A DNA stretch of 64,000 nucleotides. It comes from an uncultured Carboxylicivirga sp. Lineage in GTDB: Bacteria > Bacteroidota > Bacteroidia > Bacteroidales > Marinilabiliaceae. Positions 19,592 to 29,178 of this stretch are shown here, piece by piece. The notes below the pieces were generated by a model, which had not been told where the DNA came from, did not search any database, and saw only the letters and a list, made by a program, of their open reading frames with translations. The first letter of the stretch is position 1; the number at the start of each line of letters is the position of its first letter. The stretch is taken from contig NZ_OY771430.1 of assembly GCF_963674565.1 (NCBI RefSeq), positions 3,100,001-3,164,000 of the forward strand, read 5' to 3'. Position numbers and translations under genes: made by a program.

Positions 19592-21511
19592 ATGGCAGTT
19601 ATGAGCAAAACCATCGTTTTCTTTTTTCTTTTATTCTTTACTGGTCAGATCTTATACGGACAAGCTGATAGCATTACTCCTACCCAAGACAGCTCAAAAC
19701 TGTTATCTGACACGATTAATCTTAATGTGCTATTAGATATTAGTGAACGCTTGCAGGAGGTGGAACAACAAAGACTAAATGACTCATTGAAAAAACTGGA
19801 ACTAGAGAAACAAATAAACCGACTTAAAACAACCGACAATCTCGAAAAAGAAGAATTACTAAATCAGTTAAAAACTATTGAACTTGCCGAAAAGCAACGT
19901 AAACAGGAAAAAATTGCACACATCGATTCGCTGCGAAAAACAGCCAAAGGCTACCCTATATTAGGAACACTTAACGATACAATATTAAATATCTATTCCA
20001 AATTCGGAGCACTTACTGCAAGAGAGAGAGTTGAGAATATTAATAGAAAAATTGAGCAGTTATACGACAACGACTTTTTCAATCCCGACTCCATCCTGAT
20101 AAACCCTTCTGAGACTTCATTTGATATCATTTATGGTGAAACCATTTTAATGAGTATCTCAGAGATGGATGCTATTTGGTATGGATGTGATATGCATTCA
20201 TTGGCAAATCAATTAAGAGATTCTATTAGAACTTCTGTTATAGAAGCAAAAAAAGAAACTAAGATTGCCAAGATAATGGTTCGTATTGGGCTGGTAATAT
20301 TGGTAATTTCGATCACCTGGTTTATAATCTGGTTAATAGGCAAAGGTTATGCCCAATTAATGAATTTGATAATGTTGCAAAAGGAAAAGTGGTTAAAGAA
20401 TCTAACCTATAAAGATTATACTTTTCTTACCATTGAGCAGCAGATTAAAACTATTGAAATATTAATAAAATTAATACGTTGGTTTACCTATATATTACTG
20501 TTATACATAACACTACCAATCGTTTTCAGTATATTTCCATTTTCACGACATTGGGCTGATGCCTTATTTCAACTAATATGGTCACCTTTCAAAGGTATTA
20601 TTCTTGGTGTTTGGAATTACCTCCCAAATTTATTCAGCATACTGGTTATTTACCTGGTGATGCGCTATGTGATAAAATTTGTAGGATATATTTTTCATGA
20701 AATTGAATTAGAAAAATTAAAAATATCTGGCTTTCATGCGGATTGGGCCATGCCAACATACGGTATAATAAGGTTTCTATTATATGCTTTTATGTTTGTC
20801 ATGATATTTCCTTCCTTGCCTGGATCAGATTCACCCATTTTTAAAGGAGTATCTGTATTTATAGGAATATTATTTTCTCTCGGATCTTCATCTGCTATTT
20901 CAAATATGATTGCCGGTTTGGTTATAACCTACATGCGCCCATTCAAAATTGGCGATCGCATTAAAATAGGCGAAGTTTCGGGAGATGTAGTTGAAAAATC
21001 TATGTTGGTTACCAGAATAAAAACCATCAAAAATGAAATGATTACCATCCCTAATTCATCCGTTCTTACAGGCAACACAACCAATTTCACCAGTATTGCA
21101 AAAGAGAATGGTTTGATTGTTCATACAACCGTTACAATTGGCTATGATGTTCCATGGCGAAACATGCACGAAGCATTGATTGAAGCGGCCTTAAAAACCG
21201 AAATGATATTATCTGAACCACGTCCCTTTGTACTTCAAACCAGTCTGGATGATTTCTATGTATCATACCAGATTAATGCTTTTACAAATGAAGCCAGTAA
21301 ACAAGCTGTAATTTATTCAACTCTTCATCAGAATATTCAGGATGTATGCAACGAAAGAGGTATTGAAATACTATCACCTCATTACAGGGCTGCCCGGGAC
21401 GGCAATACAACCACAATACCGGAAAGCTACCGTCCAGATAATTACAAGCCGGATGGTTTCATAGTTAATATTGATAAAAAAAGAAAATATATAAAACACC
21501 CTCACGAATGA
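19592..21511 (+). CDS. MscS-type mechanosensitive ion channel with long N-terminal domain
   Basis: Protein of 639 residues. A signal peptide (to about 24, 'LYGQA') is followed by a periplasmic region with a coiled coil (about 45-115). Helices follow near 226-250, 294-320, 340-370 and 385-410. The MscS pore and beta domain sit near 415-540, with 'GSSSAISNMIAGLVITYMRPFKIGD' marking the pore helix and beta-domain entry. It should open under membrane tension during hypo-osmotic shock. The stop codon overlaps the start of the next gene, so the two are translated in tandem. Confidence 0.9.
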   Translation: MAVMSKTIVFFFLLFFTGQILYGQADSITPTQDSSKLLSDTINLNVLLDISERLQEVEQQRLNDSLKKLELEKQINRLKTTDNLEKEELLNQLKTIELAEKQRKQEKIAHIDSLRKTAKGYPILGTLNDTILNIYSKFGALTARERVENINRKIEQLYDNDFFNPDSILINPSETSFDIIYGETILMSISEMDAIWYGCDMHSLANQLRDSIRTSVIEAKKETKIAKIMVRIGLVILVISITWFIIWLIGKGYAQLMNLIMLQKEKWLKNLTYKDYTFLTIEQQIKTIEILIKLIRWFTYILLLYITLPIVFSIFPFSRHWADALFQLIWSPFKGIILGVWNYLPNLFSILVIYLVMRYVIKFVGYIFHEIELEKLKISGFHADWAMPTYGIIRFLLYAFMFVMIFPSLPGSDSPIFKGVSVFIGILFSLGSSSAISNMIAGLVITYMRPFKIGDRIKIGEVSGDVVEKSMLVTRIKTIKNEMITIPNSSVLTGNTTNFTSIAKENGLIVHTTVTIGYDVPWRNMHEALIEAALKTEMILSEPRPFVLQTSLDDFYVSYQINAFTNEASKQAVIYSTLHQNIQDVCNERGIEILSPHYRAARDGNTTTIPESYRPDNYKPDGFIVNIDKKRKYIKHPHE

Positions 21512-23040
21512 AAAAAATTGACAATATAGAATTAGTTTTCTTACAGATAGATGATTACGAAGACATAAAAGCTGCAATGATTGAAGCCTACTCCAATATG
21601 CCGGGAGCCTACTGGAGAGAAGAACATATTAAAGCATTACTTAAGAAATTTCCGGAAGGACAAGTAGCTATTAAGATTGATAACGAATTGGCAGGCTGTG
21701 CTCTTTCCATCATTGTTGACTATAAAAAATTTGATGCGGGTCATACCTATCGGGATATAACAGGCAATTATACCTTTAGCACACATACCAATAAGGGTGA
21801 TGTACTATATGGTATTGACGTGTTTATCAGACCAAAATTCCGGGGACTAAGACTGGGAAGGCGATTATATGATTACCGAAAAGAGCTTTGTGAAAAACTG
21901 AATCTGAAAAGTATTGTTTTTGGCGGCCGAATTCCTAACTTTCATAAGTTCTCACAGGAAATGACACCCAAAGGATATATTGAGAAGGTTCGTAAAAAAG
22001 AAATTCACGATCCGGTCCTTGACTTTCAGATGTCCAACGATTTTCACCCAAAAAAAATTCTTAAAGGTTATTTGGAAGGCGATAACGAATCAAATGAATA
22101 TGCTGTTCTTTTGGAATGGAACAACATCTTTTACGAACAACCTTCTGTTACTGCTACAACAACCAAAACTATTGTAAGATTGGGGTTGATTCAGTGGCAG
22201 ATGCGTTTGTATAAAGATCTGGATGAAGTAATGCAACAGGTAGAATATTTTGTTGATGCTGTTTCGGGTTATCGATCAGATTTCGCTTTATTTCCTGAGT
22301 TTTTCAATGCGCCATTAATGTCGGAGTTCAACCACTTATCGGAACCGGAAGCTATCCGCAGACTGGCTGAATATACCAGTGCTGTCGTACAACGTTTCTC
22401 GCAACTGGCCATCTCTTATAATATTAACATTATCACAGGCAGTATGCCCGAATTAGTGGATAACGAATTATTTAATGTTGGATACCTATGCAAACGAGAC
22501 GGAGGTATAGAACGATTTGAAAAAATTCATGTTACTCCTGACGAAGCCAAGGTGTGGGGATTACAAGGCGGAGAAAAACTAACAACCTACGACACCGATT
22601 GTGGCAAAATTGGAATATTAATTTGCTATGATGTTGAATTTCCCGAACTGGGCCGTTTACTGGCAGATGAAGGAATGGACATACTCTTTGTTCCCTTCCT
22701 TACAGACACTCAGAATGGTTATTCCCGTGTACGCCATTGTGCTCAGGCCCGCGCCATCGAGAACGAATGTTACGTTGCTATAGCCGGAAGTGTTGGAAAC
22801 TTGCCAAAGGTTCATAACATGGACATTCAATATGCTCAATCCATGGTTTTTACGCCTTGCGATTTTTCCTTCCCAACAAATGGAATAAAAGCAGAAGCAA
22901 CACCCAATACCGAAATGATATTGATTGCGGATGTTGATCTGGGCATGCTTCGTGAACTCAACCAGTTTGGAAGTGTAAAAAACCTGAGAGACCGAAGAAA
23001 AGATATCTATTCACTTACTCACCTGAATAAGAGTAAGTAG
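21508..23040 (+). CDS. GNAT acetyltransferase-nitrilase fusion protein
   Basis: Bifunctional protein of 510 residues. The N-terminal GNAT domain (about 5-205) has the acetyl-CoA loop 'RGLRLGRRL' (112-120). The C-terminal nitrilase domain (about 222-500) keeps the triad Glu 264 ('FPEFFN'), Lys 339 ('FEKIHVT') and Cys 373 ('ICYDVEFPE'). The fusion is known in Bacteroidota and elsewhere, but its substrate is not established; an N-acyl transfer coupled to amide hydrolysis is plausible. It overlaps the channel gene by four bases (ATGA), so expression is coupled to it. Confidence 0.9.
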   Translation: MKKIDNIELVFLQIDDYEDIKAAMIEAYSNMPGAYWREEHIKALLKKFPEGQVAIKIDNELAGCALSIIVDYKKFDAGHTYRDITGNYTFSTHTNKGDVLYGIDVFIRPKFRGLRLGRRLYDYRKELCEKLNLKSIVFGGRIPNFHKFSQEMTPKGYIEKVRKKEIHDPVLDFQMSNDFHPKKILKGYLEGDNESNEYAVLLEWNNIFYEQPSVTATTTKTIVRLGLIQWQMRLYKDLDEVMQQVEYFVDAVSGYRSDFALFPEFFNAPLMSEFNHLSEPEAIRRLAEYTSAVVQRFSQLAISYNINIITGSMPELVDNELFNVGYLCKRDGGIERFEKIHVTPDEAKVWGLQGGEKLTTYDTDCGKIGILICYDVEFPELGRLLADEGMDILFVPFLTDTQNGYSRVRHCAQARAIENECYVAIAGSVGNLPKVHNMDIQYAQSMVFTPCDFSFPTNGIKAEATPNTEMILIADVDLGMLRELNQFGSVKNLRDRRKDIYSLTHLNKSK

Positions 23041-23139
23041 ATAATTAATTGGTAACTGATTCAACCCCTTCTCTTATTTTTTGTTACATTAATAATCAAT
23101 AATGGGATTATATTTATAACTCAAATTAAAATAGTACCG

Positions 23140-23766
23140 ATGGATATTCAGCAAATATTTAAAAACAACCAGGAGTGGGTGCAGGAAAAATTAAAAATGG
23201 ATGAAAAATATTTCGAAAATCTTTCGGAAGGTCAAAATCCAGATATACTTTACATTGGTTGCTCCGACAGTCGGGTGACAGCTGAAGAGTTAATGGGCAT
23301 GAAACCTGGTGAAGTATTTGTTCATCGTAATATTGCCAACATGGTACCAAATACAGATTTAAGTGCCATGTCAGTTATAGATTATGCTGTTGTTCACTTA
23401 AAAGTAAATCACATTGTAATTTGTGGTCACTACTACTGCGGTGGAGTAAAAGCTGCCATGCAATCCGAAGATCTGGGCATTTTAAATCCATGGTTGCGCA
23501 ATATCCGGGATGTTTACCGTCTGCATAAAGATGAACTAAATTCTATAAATGAAGAAGAAGATCGTTATAAAAGATTGGTGGAATTAAACGTTCAGGAACA
23601 ATGCCTGAATGTGATAAAAACAGCCGAAGTACAACGAGGATATCGCGATCGTCACATTACTGTTCATGGTTGGGTATGGGATATGCATACCGGGAAATTA
23701 ATAGATCTTGAAATCGATTTTGAGAAATTATTAGAGAATGTGATGGAAATATATCATTTAAAATAA
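23140..23766 (+). CDS. Beta-class carbonic anhydrase
   Basis: Zinc enzyme of 208 residues interconverting CO2 and bicarbonate. Zinc ligands and catalytic dyad are visible: Cys 41 and Asp 43 in 'IGCSDSRV', His 97 and Cys 100 in 'CGHYYCGGV'. Arg 45 completes the dyad. There is no signal peptide, so it is cytoplasmic, supplying bicarbonate to carboxylases. It lies 100 bases after the fusion gene and 36 before a GNAT gene on the same strand. Confidence 0.94.
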   Translation: MDIQQIFKNNQEWVQEKLKMDEKYFENLSEGQNPDILYIGCSDSRVTAEELMGMKPGEVFVHRNIANMVPNTDLSAMSVIDYAVVHLKVNHIVICGHYYCGGVKAAMQSEDLGILNPWLRNIRDVYRLHKDELNSINEEEDRYKRLVELNVQEQCLNVIKTAEVQRGYRDRHITVHGWVWDMHTGKLIDLEIDFEKLLENVMEIYHLK

Positions 23767-23801
23767 AGTATCACAGTTATAATCAACACCTGACTTTAAC
23801 G

Positions 23802-24332
23802 ATGAATATAAAAATCAGACCTTGGAATGAAAGTGATCTTCCAAGCCTGGTTAAATATGCTAATAATCCTATTGTAGCTCAATATTTAACCAATCAATTC
23901 CCACATCCATATACTGAAGAGGATGGAAAAGCATTTATTGAATTTTCCAGAAAGGATGATCCCATACATATATTTGCAATTGAAATAGATGGAGAAGCCA
24001 TTGGTGGAATTGGCATACATCCGAAAGAAGATATTCATTTTAAAAATGCTGAACTTGGTTACTGGATTGGCGAACCCTTTTGGGGAAAAGGAATAGCCAC
24101 TTTTGCACTGAAACATATAGTTGATTTTGCTTTTGAAAATTACGATATTAATCGCCTTTATGCTTCGGCTTTTGGCCCCAATAAAGGTTCTCAAAGAGTA
24201 TTGGAAAAATCCAATTTTCAATTAGAGGCAACCTTCACCAAAACAGTATTTAAAAACAATGAATTTTATGATGAACTGTTCTATGCAATCAGAAGAAGTG
24301 AGTGGAAATCACTGAAAAAGAATCAACAATAG
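23802..24332 (+). CDS. GNAT family N-acetyltransferase (RimJ/RimL-like)
   Basis: Cytoplasmic protein of 176 residues matching the Acetyltransf_3 pattern: 'RPWNESDLPSLVKYANNP' at the start, 'LGYWIGEPFWGKGIATFAL' (acetyl-CoA loop, about 84-102), and 'NRLYASAFGPNKGSQRVLEKSNF'. It probably acetylates an amino group of a protein or small molecule; the acceptor cannot be predicted. It lies 36 bases after the carbonic anhydrase gene, and the two may be co-transcribed. Confidence 0.88.
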   Translation: MNIKIRPWNESDLPSLVKYANNPIVAQYLTNQFPHPYTEEDGKAFIEFSRKDDPIHIFAIEIDGEAIGGIGIHPKEDIHFKNAELGYWIGEPFWGKGIATFALKHIVDFAFENYDINRLYASAFGPNKGSQRVLEKSNFQLEATFTKTVFKNNEFYDELFYAIRRSEWKSLKKNQQ

Positions 24333-24440
24333 ATGAAGTACGATTTTGAATAAATAATTGGGCTTTTATTCTTCATTTTTTTTTAGTCATATTAGTACAC
24401 TGACGAAGTGTATTTATTTAATAAGACAATTTCTTGAACT

Positions 24441-25256
24441 ATGAGTTTTGATGTTATTTTAGAATATAATCCTATTTTATTAGCACTGATTGCGACCATA
24501 TTCACATGGTTAGTAACCGCAGCCGGAGCTTCAATGGTTTTCTTTTTCAAATCCATTAATAAAAAGATATTAAACTCTATGTTGGGATTTGCTGCAGGTG
24601 TAATGATTGCAGCCAGCTTTTGGTCGCTACTAAAACCGGCCATTGAGATGGAAGAAGGTAACGGAGGAATTGCATGGTTGCCTGCGGTTATTGGTTTTCT
24701 CTCAGGTGGAGCATTCCTTTTATTGGTAGACAAAATATTACCTCACTTACACATGGGCTTATCAACAGATAAGGCAGAGGGAATTAAAACCTCGTGGCAA
24801 AGAAGCATTTTATTGGTTTTAGCAATTACCTTACACAATATACCTGAAGGTTTAGCTGTTGGGGTAGCATTTGGAGCATTAGCCAATACTCCCGAACCAG
24901 GCATACTGGCCGGAGCCATGGCTTTGGCTTTTGGTATAGGCTTGCAAAACTTTCCGGAAGGAGCAGCCGTCTCCATTCCATTACGTCGTGAAGGTTTCTC
25001 AAGATTAAAAGCATTTAATTATGGACAATTATCAGGTATTGTAGAGCCAATTGCAGGTGTTATTGGAGCATATTTGGTATTAAGCATTACTCCTTTATTG
25101 CCATATGCATTATCGTTTGCAGCCGGGGCTATGATTTTTGTAGTGGTAGAAGAATTAATTCCGGAATCTCAAAGTGGTAACGAAACGGATTTATCCACGA
25201 TTGGTGCCATGTTGGGATTTGCTACCATGATGCTACTTGATGTTGCGCTAGGATAG
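24441..25256 (+). CDS. ZIP family divalent metal transporter
   Basis: Membrane protein of 271 residues with eight predicted helices. Metal-binding helices carry 'HNIPEGLAVGVAFGA' and 'NFPEGAAVSIPL', the paired E/H motifs of the GufA/ZupT branch. An 'ELIPES' motif lies in a later helix. It is expected to take up zinc or related divalent metals. It has its own intergenic region on both sides, so it is probably monocistronic. Confidence 0.92.
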   Translation: MSFDVILEYNPILLALIATIFTWLVTAAGASMVFFFKSINKKILNSMLGFAAGVMIAASFWSLLKPAIEMEEGNGGIAWLPAVIGFLSGGAFLLLVDKILPHLHMGLSTDKAEGIKTSWQRSILLVLAITLHNIPEGLAVGVAFGALANTPEPGILAGAMALAFGIGLQNFPEGAAVSIPLRREGFSRLKAFNYGQLSGIVEPIAGVIGAYLVLSITPLLPYALSFAAGAMIFVVVEELIPESQSGNETDLSTIGAMLGFATMMLLDVALG

Positions 25257-25384
25257 GAAAACTATAAAAACAGATATTTTTCCTATAATCATTTAGTTCA
25301 ATAGAATTATCAAAATTGATTCAAACACATTTCTTAATGAACTAAATAAAACCAATTCTGCATTTTAACAAATCAACCCCATCT

Positions 25385-25398
25385 AGACCAATTGGTCT
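25385..25398. promoter_or_regulatory. Perfect 14-bp palindrome between the ZIP gene and guaB
   Basis: AGACCAATTGGTCT is an exact palindrome, similar in form to TetR-family operators. It lies 61 bp upstream of the predicted guaB -7 element. It could instead be a small hairpin ending the ZIP transcript, since a T-rich run follows on the plus strand. A separate 10-bp inverted repeat, ATTTAGTTCA (25291-25300) / TGAACTAAAT (25338-25347), lies just upstream. Confidence 0.4.
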
Positions 25399-25458
25399 GC
25401 TTGTTTTTATTAAACCAAGTTTAACATTTATACAATGTTTTTGTCTGCTATTTTTTAC

Positions 25459-25466
25459 TACTTTTG
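25459..25466 (+). promoter_or_regulatory. Predicted -7 element for guaB
   Basis: TACTTTTG matches TAnnTTTG, 33 bases before the guaB start. A TTTG at 25440-25443 is present but spaced a little closer than is usual for a -33 box. Confidence 0.5.
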
Positions 25467-25498
25467 CCAAAATTTTTTAATCCCAAAAACAAGGTTCC

Positions 25499-26968
25499 AT
25501 GTCATTTACTGAGGATAAAATCGTTTCGGAAGGTTTAACTTTTGATGATGTTTTACTCATCCCGGCTTACTCGCAAGTTCTCCCAAGGGACGTAAAATTG
25601 AACGGTCTTTTTTCAAGAAATATTGTTGTTAATACACCTATTGTATCCGCTGCAATGGATACAGTAACAGAAGCCCGATTGGCAATAGCAATTGCTCGTG
25701 AAGGGGGTATTGGTGTTATTCACAAAAACATGACCATTGCTGAACAGGCACGTCAGGTATTAACTGTTAAACGTGCTGAAAATGGTATGATTTACAATCC
25801 TGTTACCATTCTGCAAGGAAGTACAGTTGGTCAGGCGTTAGATTTAATGAAGGAATATAAAATCGGTGGTATTCCTGTTGTTGACAATGCAGGATATCTT
25901 GTTGGTATTGTTACCAATCGTGACCTTCGTTTCGAGCCTGATATGGCAAGAAAGATTGACGATGTGATGACAACTGAAAATCTGGTTACAACCAATCAAA
26001 GCACCAACCTGGAGAAAGCTGCCGCTATTCTTCAACAATATAAAATTGAAAAGTTACCAGTTGTTGATAACAACAATAAATTAATTGGACTGGTAACTTA
26101 TAAAGATATTACCAAGGCAAAAGATAAGCCATTTGCCTGCAAAGACGAAAAAGGTCGTTTACGTGTTGCTGCCGGTGTTGGAGTAACAGCTGATACATTT
26201 GACCGAATTCAGGCATTAGTTGAAGCAAACGTTGATGCTATTGTAATTGATACAGCTCACGGACATAGTAAAGGAGTTTTAGAAACTCTTCGGGAAACAA
26301 AAAAACGTTATCCTAATTTGGAAGTAGTAGTGGGTAATATTGCTACTGCCGAAGCAGCTCTGGATCTGGTTAAAGCTGGGGCAGATGGGGTTAAAGTGGG
26401 TATTGGTCCGGGTTCAATTTGTACAACCCGCGTTATTGCTGGTGTTGGTGTTCCTCAGCTATCCGCAATTTACGATGTTTCTAAAGCATTAGAAGGAACA
26501 GGAGTACCTGTTATTGCCGATGGTGGATTGCGTTACTCAGGAGATATTGTAAAAGCTTTAGCTGCCGGTGCTCATGCTGTTATGGCGGGTAGTATGTTTG
26601 CAGGAGTTGATGAGTCTCCGGGCGATACTATTATTTACAACGGTCGTAAGTTTAAAGCATACCGAGGTATGGGATCTGTTGAAGCTATGCAAAAAGGATC
26701 GAAAGACCGTTACTTCCAGGATGTAGAAGACGATGTAAAGAAATTAGTTCCTGAAGGAATTTCAGCTCGTGTACCATATAAAGGAACCTTATTCGAAGTA
26801 ATCTACCAGTTAATCGGTGGTTTACGTGCAGGTATGGGATATTGTGGTGCTGCAACCATTGATGATCTTCATCAGGCTAAATTCACAAAAATAACCAATG
26901 CAGGTATGAATGAGAGTCATCCACATGATGTATCAATCACACGTGAGGCTCCTAATTATTCAAGATAA
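25499..26968 (+). CDS. guaB: Inosine-5'-monophosphate dehydrogenase
   Basis: Full-length enzyme of 489 residues oxidising IMP to XMP with NAD+, the committed step of GMP synthesis. The TIM-barrel core is interrupted by two CBS domains (about 98-205) that bind adenine or guanine nucleotides. The catalytic loop 'GIGPGSICTTR' places the nucleophile at Cys 308, and the flap 'YRGMGSVEAM' is present. It is a single gene with its own promoter and a strong terminator. Confidence 0.97.
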   Translation: MSFTEDKIVSEGLTFDDVLLIPAYSQVLPRDVKLNGLFSRNIVVNTPIVSAAMDTVTEARLAIAIAREGGIGVIHKNMTIAEQARQVLTVKRAENGMIYNPVTILQGSTVGQALDLMKEYKIGGIPVVDNAGYLVGIVTNRDLRFEPDMARKIDDVMTTENLVTTNQSTNLEKAAAILQQYKIEKLPVVDNNNKLIGLVTYKDITKAKDKPFACKDEKGRLRVAAGVGVTADTFDRIQALVEANVDAIVIDTAHGHSKGVLETLRETKKRYPNLEVVVGNIATAEAALDLVKAGADGVKVGIGPGSICTTRVIAGVGVPQLSAIYDVSKALEGTGVPVIADGGLRYSGDIVKALAAGAHAVMAGSMFAGVDESPGDTIIYNGRKFKAYRGMGSVEAMQKGSKDRYFQDVEDDVKKLVPEGISARVPYKGTLFEVIYQLIGGLRAGMGYCGAATIDDLHQAKFTKITNAGMNESHPHDVSITREAPNYSR

Positions 26969-26990
26969 TTAAATAACAACGCATATTACA

Positions 26991-27028
26991 GAAGCCTGGA
27001 CCGTCATTGGTTCAGGCTTCATTTTTTT
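26991..27028 (+). terminator. Strong intrinsic terminator after guaB
   Basis: A 12-bp stem, GAAGCCTGGACC (26991-27002) / GGTTCAGGCTTC (27009-27020), with one G-T pair and a 6-base loop, followed by ATTTTTTT. Confidence 0.9.
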
Positions 27029-27136
27029 ACATCTGAGAAGTGCCCACCAGCAACAAATAAGTATAAAGTTCAATTGCATATTAATAATGAAACCAAATTT
27101 TAGTTTCATTATTATCCATTACCATCAATAATATTT

Positions 27137-27144
27137 TACATTTG
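27137..27144 (+). promoter_or_regulatory. Predicted -7 element for the PPIase gene at 27189
   Basis: TACATTTG matches TAnnTTTG. Transcription would begin near 27151, too close to an alternative start at 27162, which favours the ATG at 27189. Confidence 0.5.
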
Positions 27145-27188
27145 CATCCGTTAGTTTATAGATGTTCAAATTCCAAATTGTATATAAA

Positions 27189-29114
27189 ATGAACAAAAGT
27201 AAAATCTACCGTATTTTATTTATTGCCCTTATAACCTTAAGTTACGTAACTGGAAACGCGCAAAATAACAACTTATTAGTTGTTGGCGATCATCAATATA
27301 GTGTTGATGAGTTCAATTACATTTATAACAAAAACAATTCGCTGTCGCAAAATCCACTTAGTAAGGAAGAATACATTCCACTGTTTGTCAACTATAAGCT
27401 TAAAGTTTTAGAAGCTATGAACCAGGGTTACGATACCATTCCCAGCTTCAAAAATGAGTTGGAATATTATCGCAATGAATTGGCCAAACCATACCTGACA
27501 GATAAAAAAGCCACCGAGGCTGTTATTGAAGAAGCATATGATCATCTTAAATACGAGATAAATGCTTATCACATTCTGGTAAAACTACCTCAATCACCAA
27601 GTCCCGAAGATACATTAGCTGCCTATAACAAGATTAAAGAGATTAAATCTCAGATTACCGATCTGCCATCTTTTGAAACAATGGCTAAAAAGAGCTCTGA
27701 TTGCCCATCTTCAGCTAAAGGAGGTAATTTAGGATACTTTACCGGTTTTATGATGGTTTATCCATTCGAAAAAGCAGCTTACGACACCGAAGTTGGACAA
27801 ATTTCGGACATCGTTCGAACTTCTTTTGGCTATCACATCATTTATATAAAAGACAAAAGACCTAATAAAGGAGAAATAAAAGTGGCTCATATCATGAAAA
27901 TGTTTCCACAGAATGCTCCTCAGAATGTGAAAGAAGAGAAAAAAGCTGCAATCGACTCTATTTATCAGGCATTGCAAAATGGTGCTGACTTTACTGAGAT
28001 GGTAAAAAAACATACGGATGATAAAAATTCGTTGAGTACCAATGGCGAATTACCTTGGTTTACGACTGGCCGCATGGTACCTGAATTCGCAGAAGCTTCT
28101 TTTGCTTTGACAGAAAATGGTCAGATTTCAGCACCTATTCAAACAGCTTTTGGATGGCATATCATCAAACGCATGGATCAAAAACCAATGAAAAGCCTTG
28201 ACGAAAGCAGAGATGAAATCGAACAAAAAATCAAACGGGATGAACGTGCTTATGCAGGTAAAATGGCAACTATAGCTCGTTTGAAAAAAGAATATTCATA
28301 CAACCAGGATGATGAAGCATTGACAGATGCTTACAAAATCATTTTGGAAAACAAAGACAAAAACAGTGATGATGTGCTTGCGATGATTTCATCATCTGAT
28401 TATACTTTAGCAAGTTTTTCAGATAATAAAATAAGCACCGAAGATTTTGCTGATTATCTGAAATCACATAAAGTTGTTCTAAGCAGGATTAACGAAAAAT
28501 CGTATGAGAACCATTGGAACGAATGTGCTGAAGAAAAAATCATTGCCTTTGAAAAAAGTGTACTGGAGGAAAAATATCCTGAATTCAGGTTCCTGATGAA
28601 TGAATACCACGATGGCTTACTGATTTTTGAGATTAGTCAAAAAGAAATCTGGAATAAAGCATCTGAAGATACTACCGGATTAGAAAACTTCTTTGCTAAT
28701 CACAAAGATGACTATATCCTTCCTGAAAGATTTGAAGGAACCATTATTCAATGCAATAAAAAGAAAGAGTTGAAAGAAATTCAGAAGATATTATCCGCTC
28801 CTGAATTTGCATTGACAGATTCTTTAAAAGAAATGATTTCTACTTTTGGTACCATTAAAGAAGGTGCTTTTACAAAAGGTGAAAATGCCCTTCTTGATCA
28901 ACAGGTTTGGGGAATTAAATCTAAGACTAAAAGCGATTTCAAATACCTGCTGAAAATAGGAGACCTTAAGCCATTGGCAAAACGTGAACTGAGCGAAGTT
29001 CGTGGGCAGGTTCTTTCTGATTATCAAAAAGAATTGGAAGATCAATGGATCGCTAAGCTGAGATCTAAATACAACCCTGTCATCAACGAATCGGTAGTAA
29101 AAGATAAAAAATAA
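27189..29114 (+). CDS. Periplasmic peptidyl-prolyl isomerase with two parvulin domains
   Basis: Exported protein of about 641 residues. The signal peptide is 'MNKSKIYRILFIALITLSY' to about 'GNAQ'. An N-terminal SurA-like helical region is followed by two parvulin domains ('INAYHILVKLPQ...' and 'EIKVAHIMKMFPQ...', each with an 'FGYHII' or 'FGWHII' end strand). The C-terminal third is helical and unrecognised. It should help fold outer-membrane proteins. I chose ATG 27189 over the upstream start because of the signal peptide and promoter position. It heads a run of three related genes. Confidence 0.9.
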   Translation: MNKSKIYRILFIALITLSYVTGNAQNNNLLVVGDHQYSVDEFNYIYNKNNSLSQNPLSKEEYIPLFVNYKLKVLEAMNQGYDTIPSFKNELEYYRNELAKPYLTDKKATEAVIEEAYDHLKYEINAYHILVKLPQSPSPEDTLAAYNKIKEIKSQITDLPSFETMAKKSSDCPSSAKGGNLGYFTGFMMVYPFEKAAYDTEVGQISDIVRTSFGYHIIYIKDKRPNKGEIKVAHIMKMFPQNAPQNVKEEKKAAIDSIYQALQNGADFTEMVKKHTDDKNSLSTNGELPWFTTGRMVPEFAEASFALTENGQISAPIQTAFGWHIIKRMDQKPMKSLDESRDEIEQKIKRDERAYAGKMATIARLKKEYSYNQDDEALTDAYKIILENKDKNSDDVLAMISSSDYTLASFSDNKISTEDFADYLKSHKVVLSRINEKSYENHWNECAEEKIIAFEKSVLEEKYPEFRFLMNEYHDGLLIFEISQKEIWNKASEDTTGLENFFANHKDDYILPERFEGTIIQCNKKKELKEIQKILSAPEFALTDSLKEMISTFGTIKEGAFTKGENALLDQQVWGIKSKTKSDFKYLLKIGDLKPLAKRELSEVRGQVLSDYQKELEDQWIAKLRSKYNPVINESVVKDKK

Positions 29115-29140
29115 TAATTCCAGGAGCGATCTAAGAATTG

Positions 29141-29148
29141 TATATTTG
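29141..29148 (+). promoter_or_regulatory. Predicted -7 element for the lipoprotein gene at 29179
   Basis: TATATTTG matches TAnnTTTG, 30 bases before the start codon. Confidence 0.45.
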
Positions 29149-29178
29149 TATCAATAGCATCTTTTTCAACTATTTATA

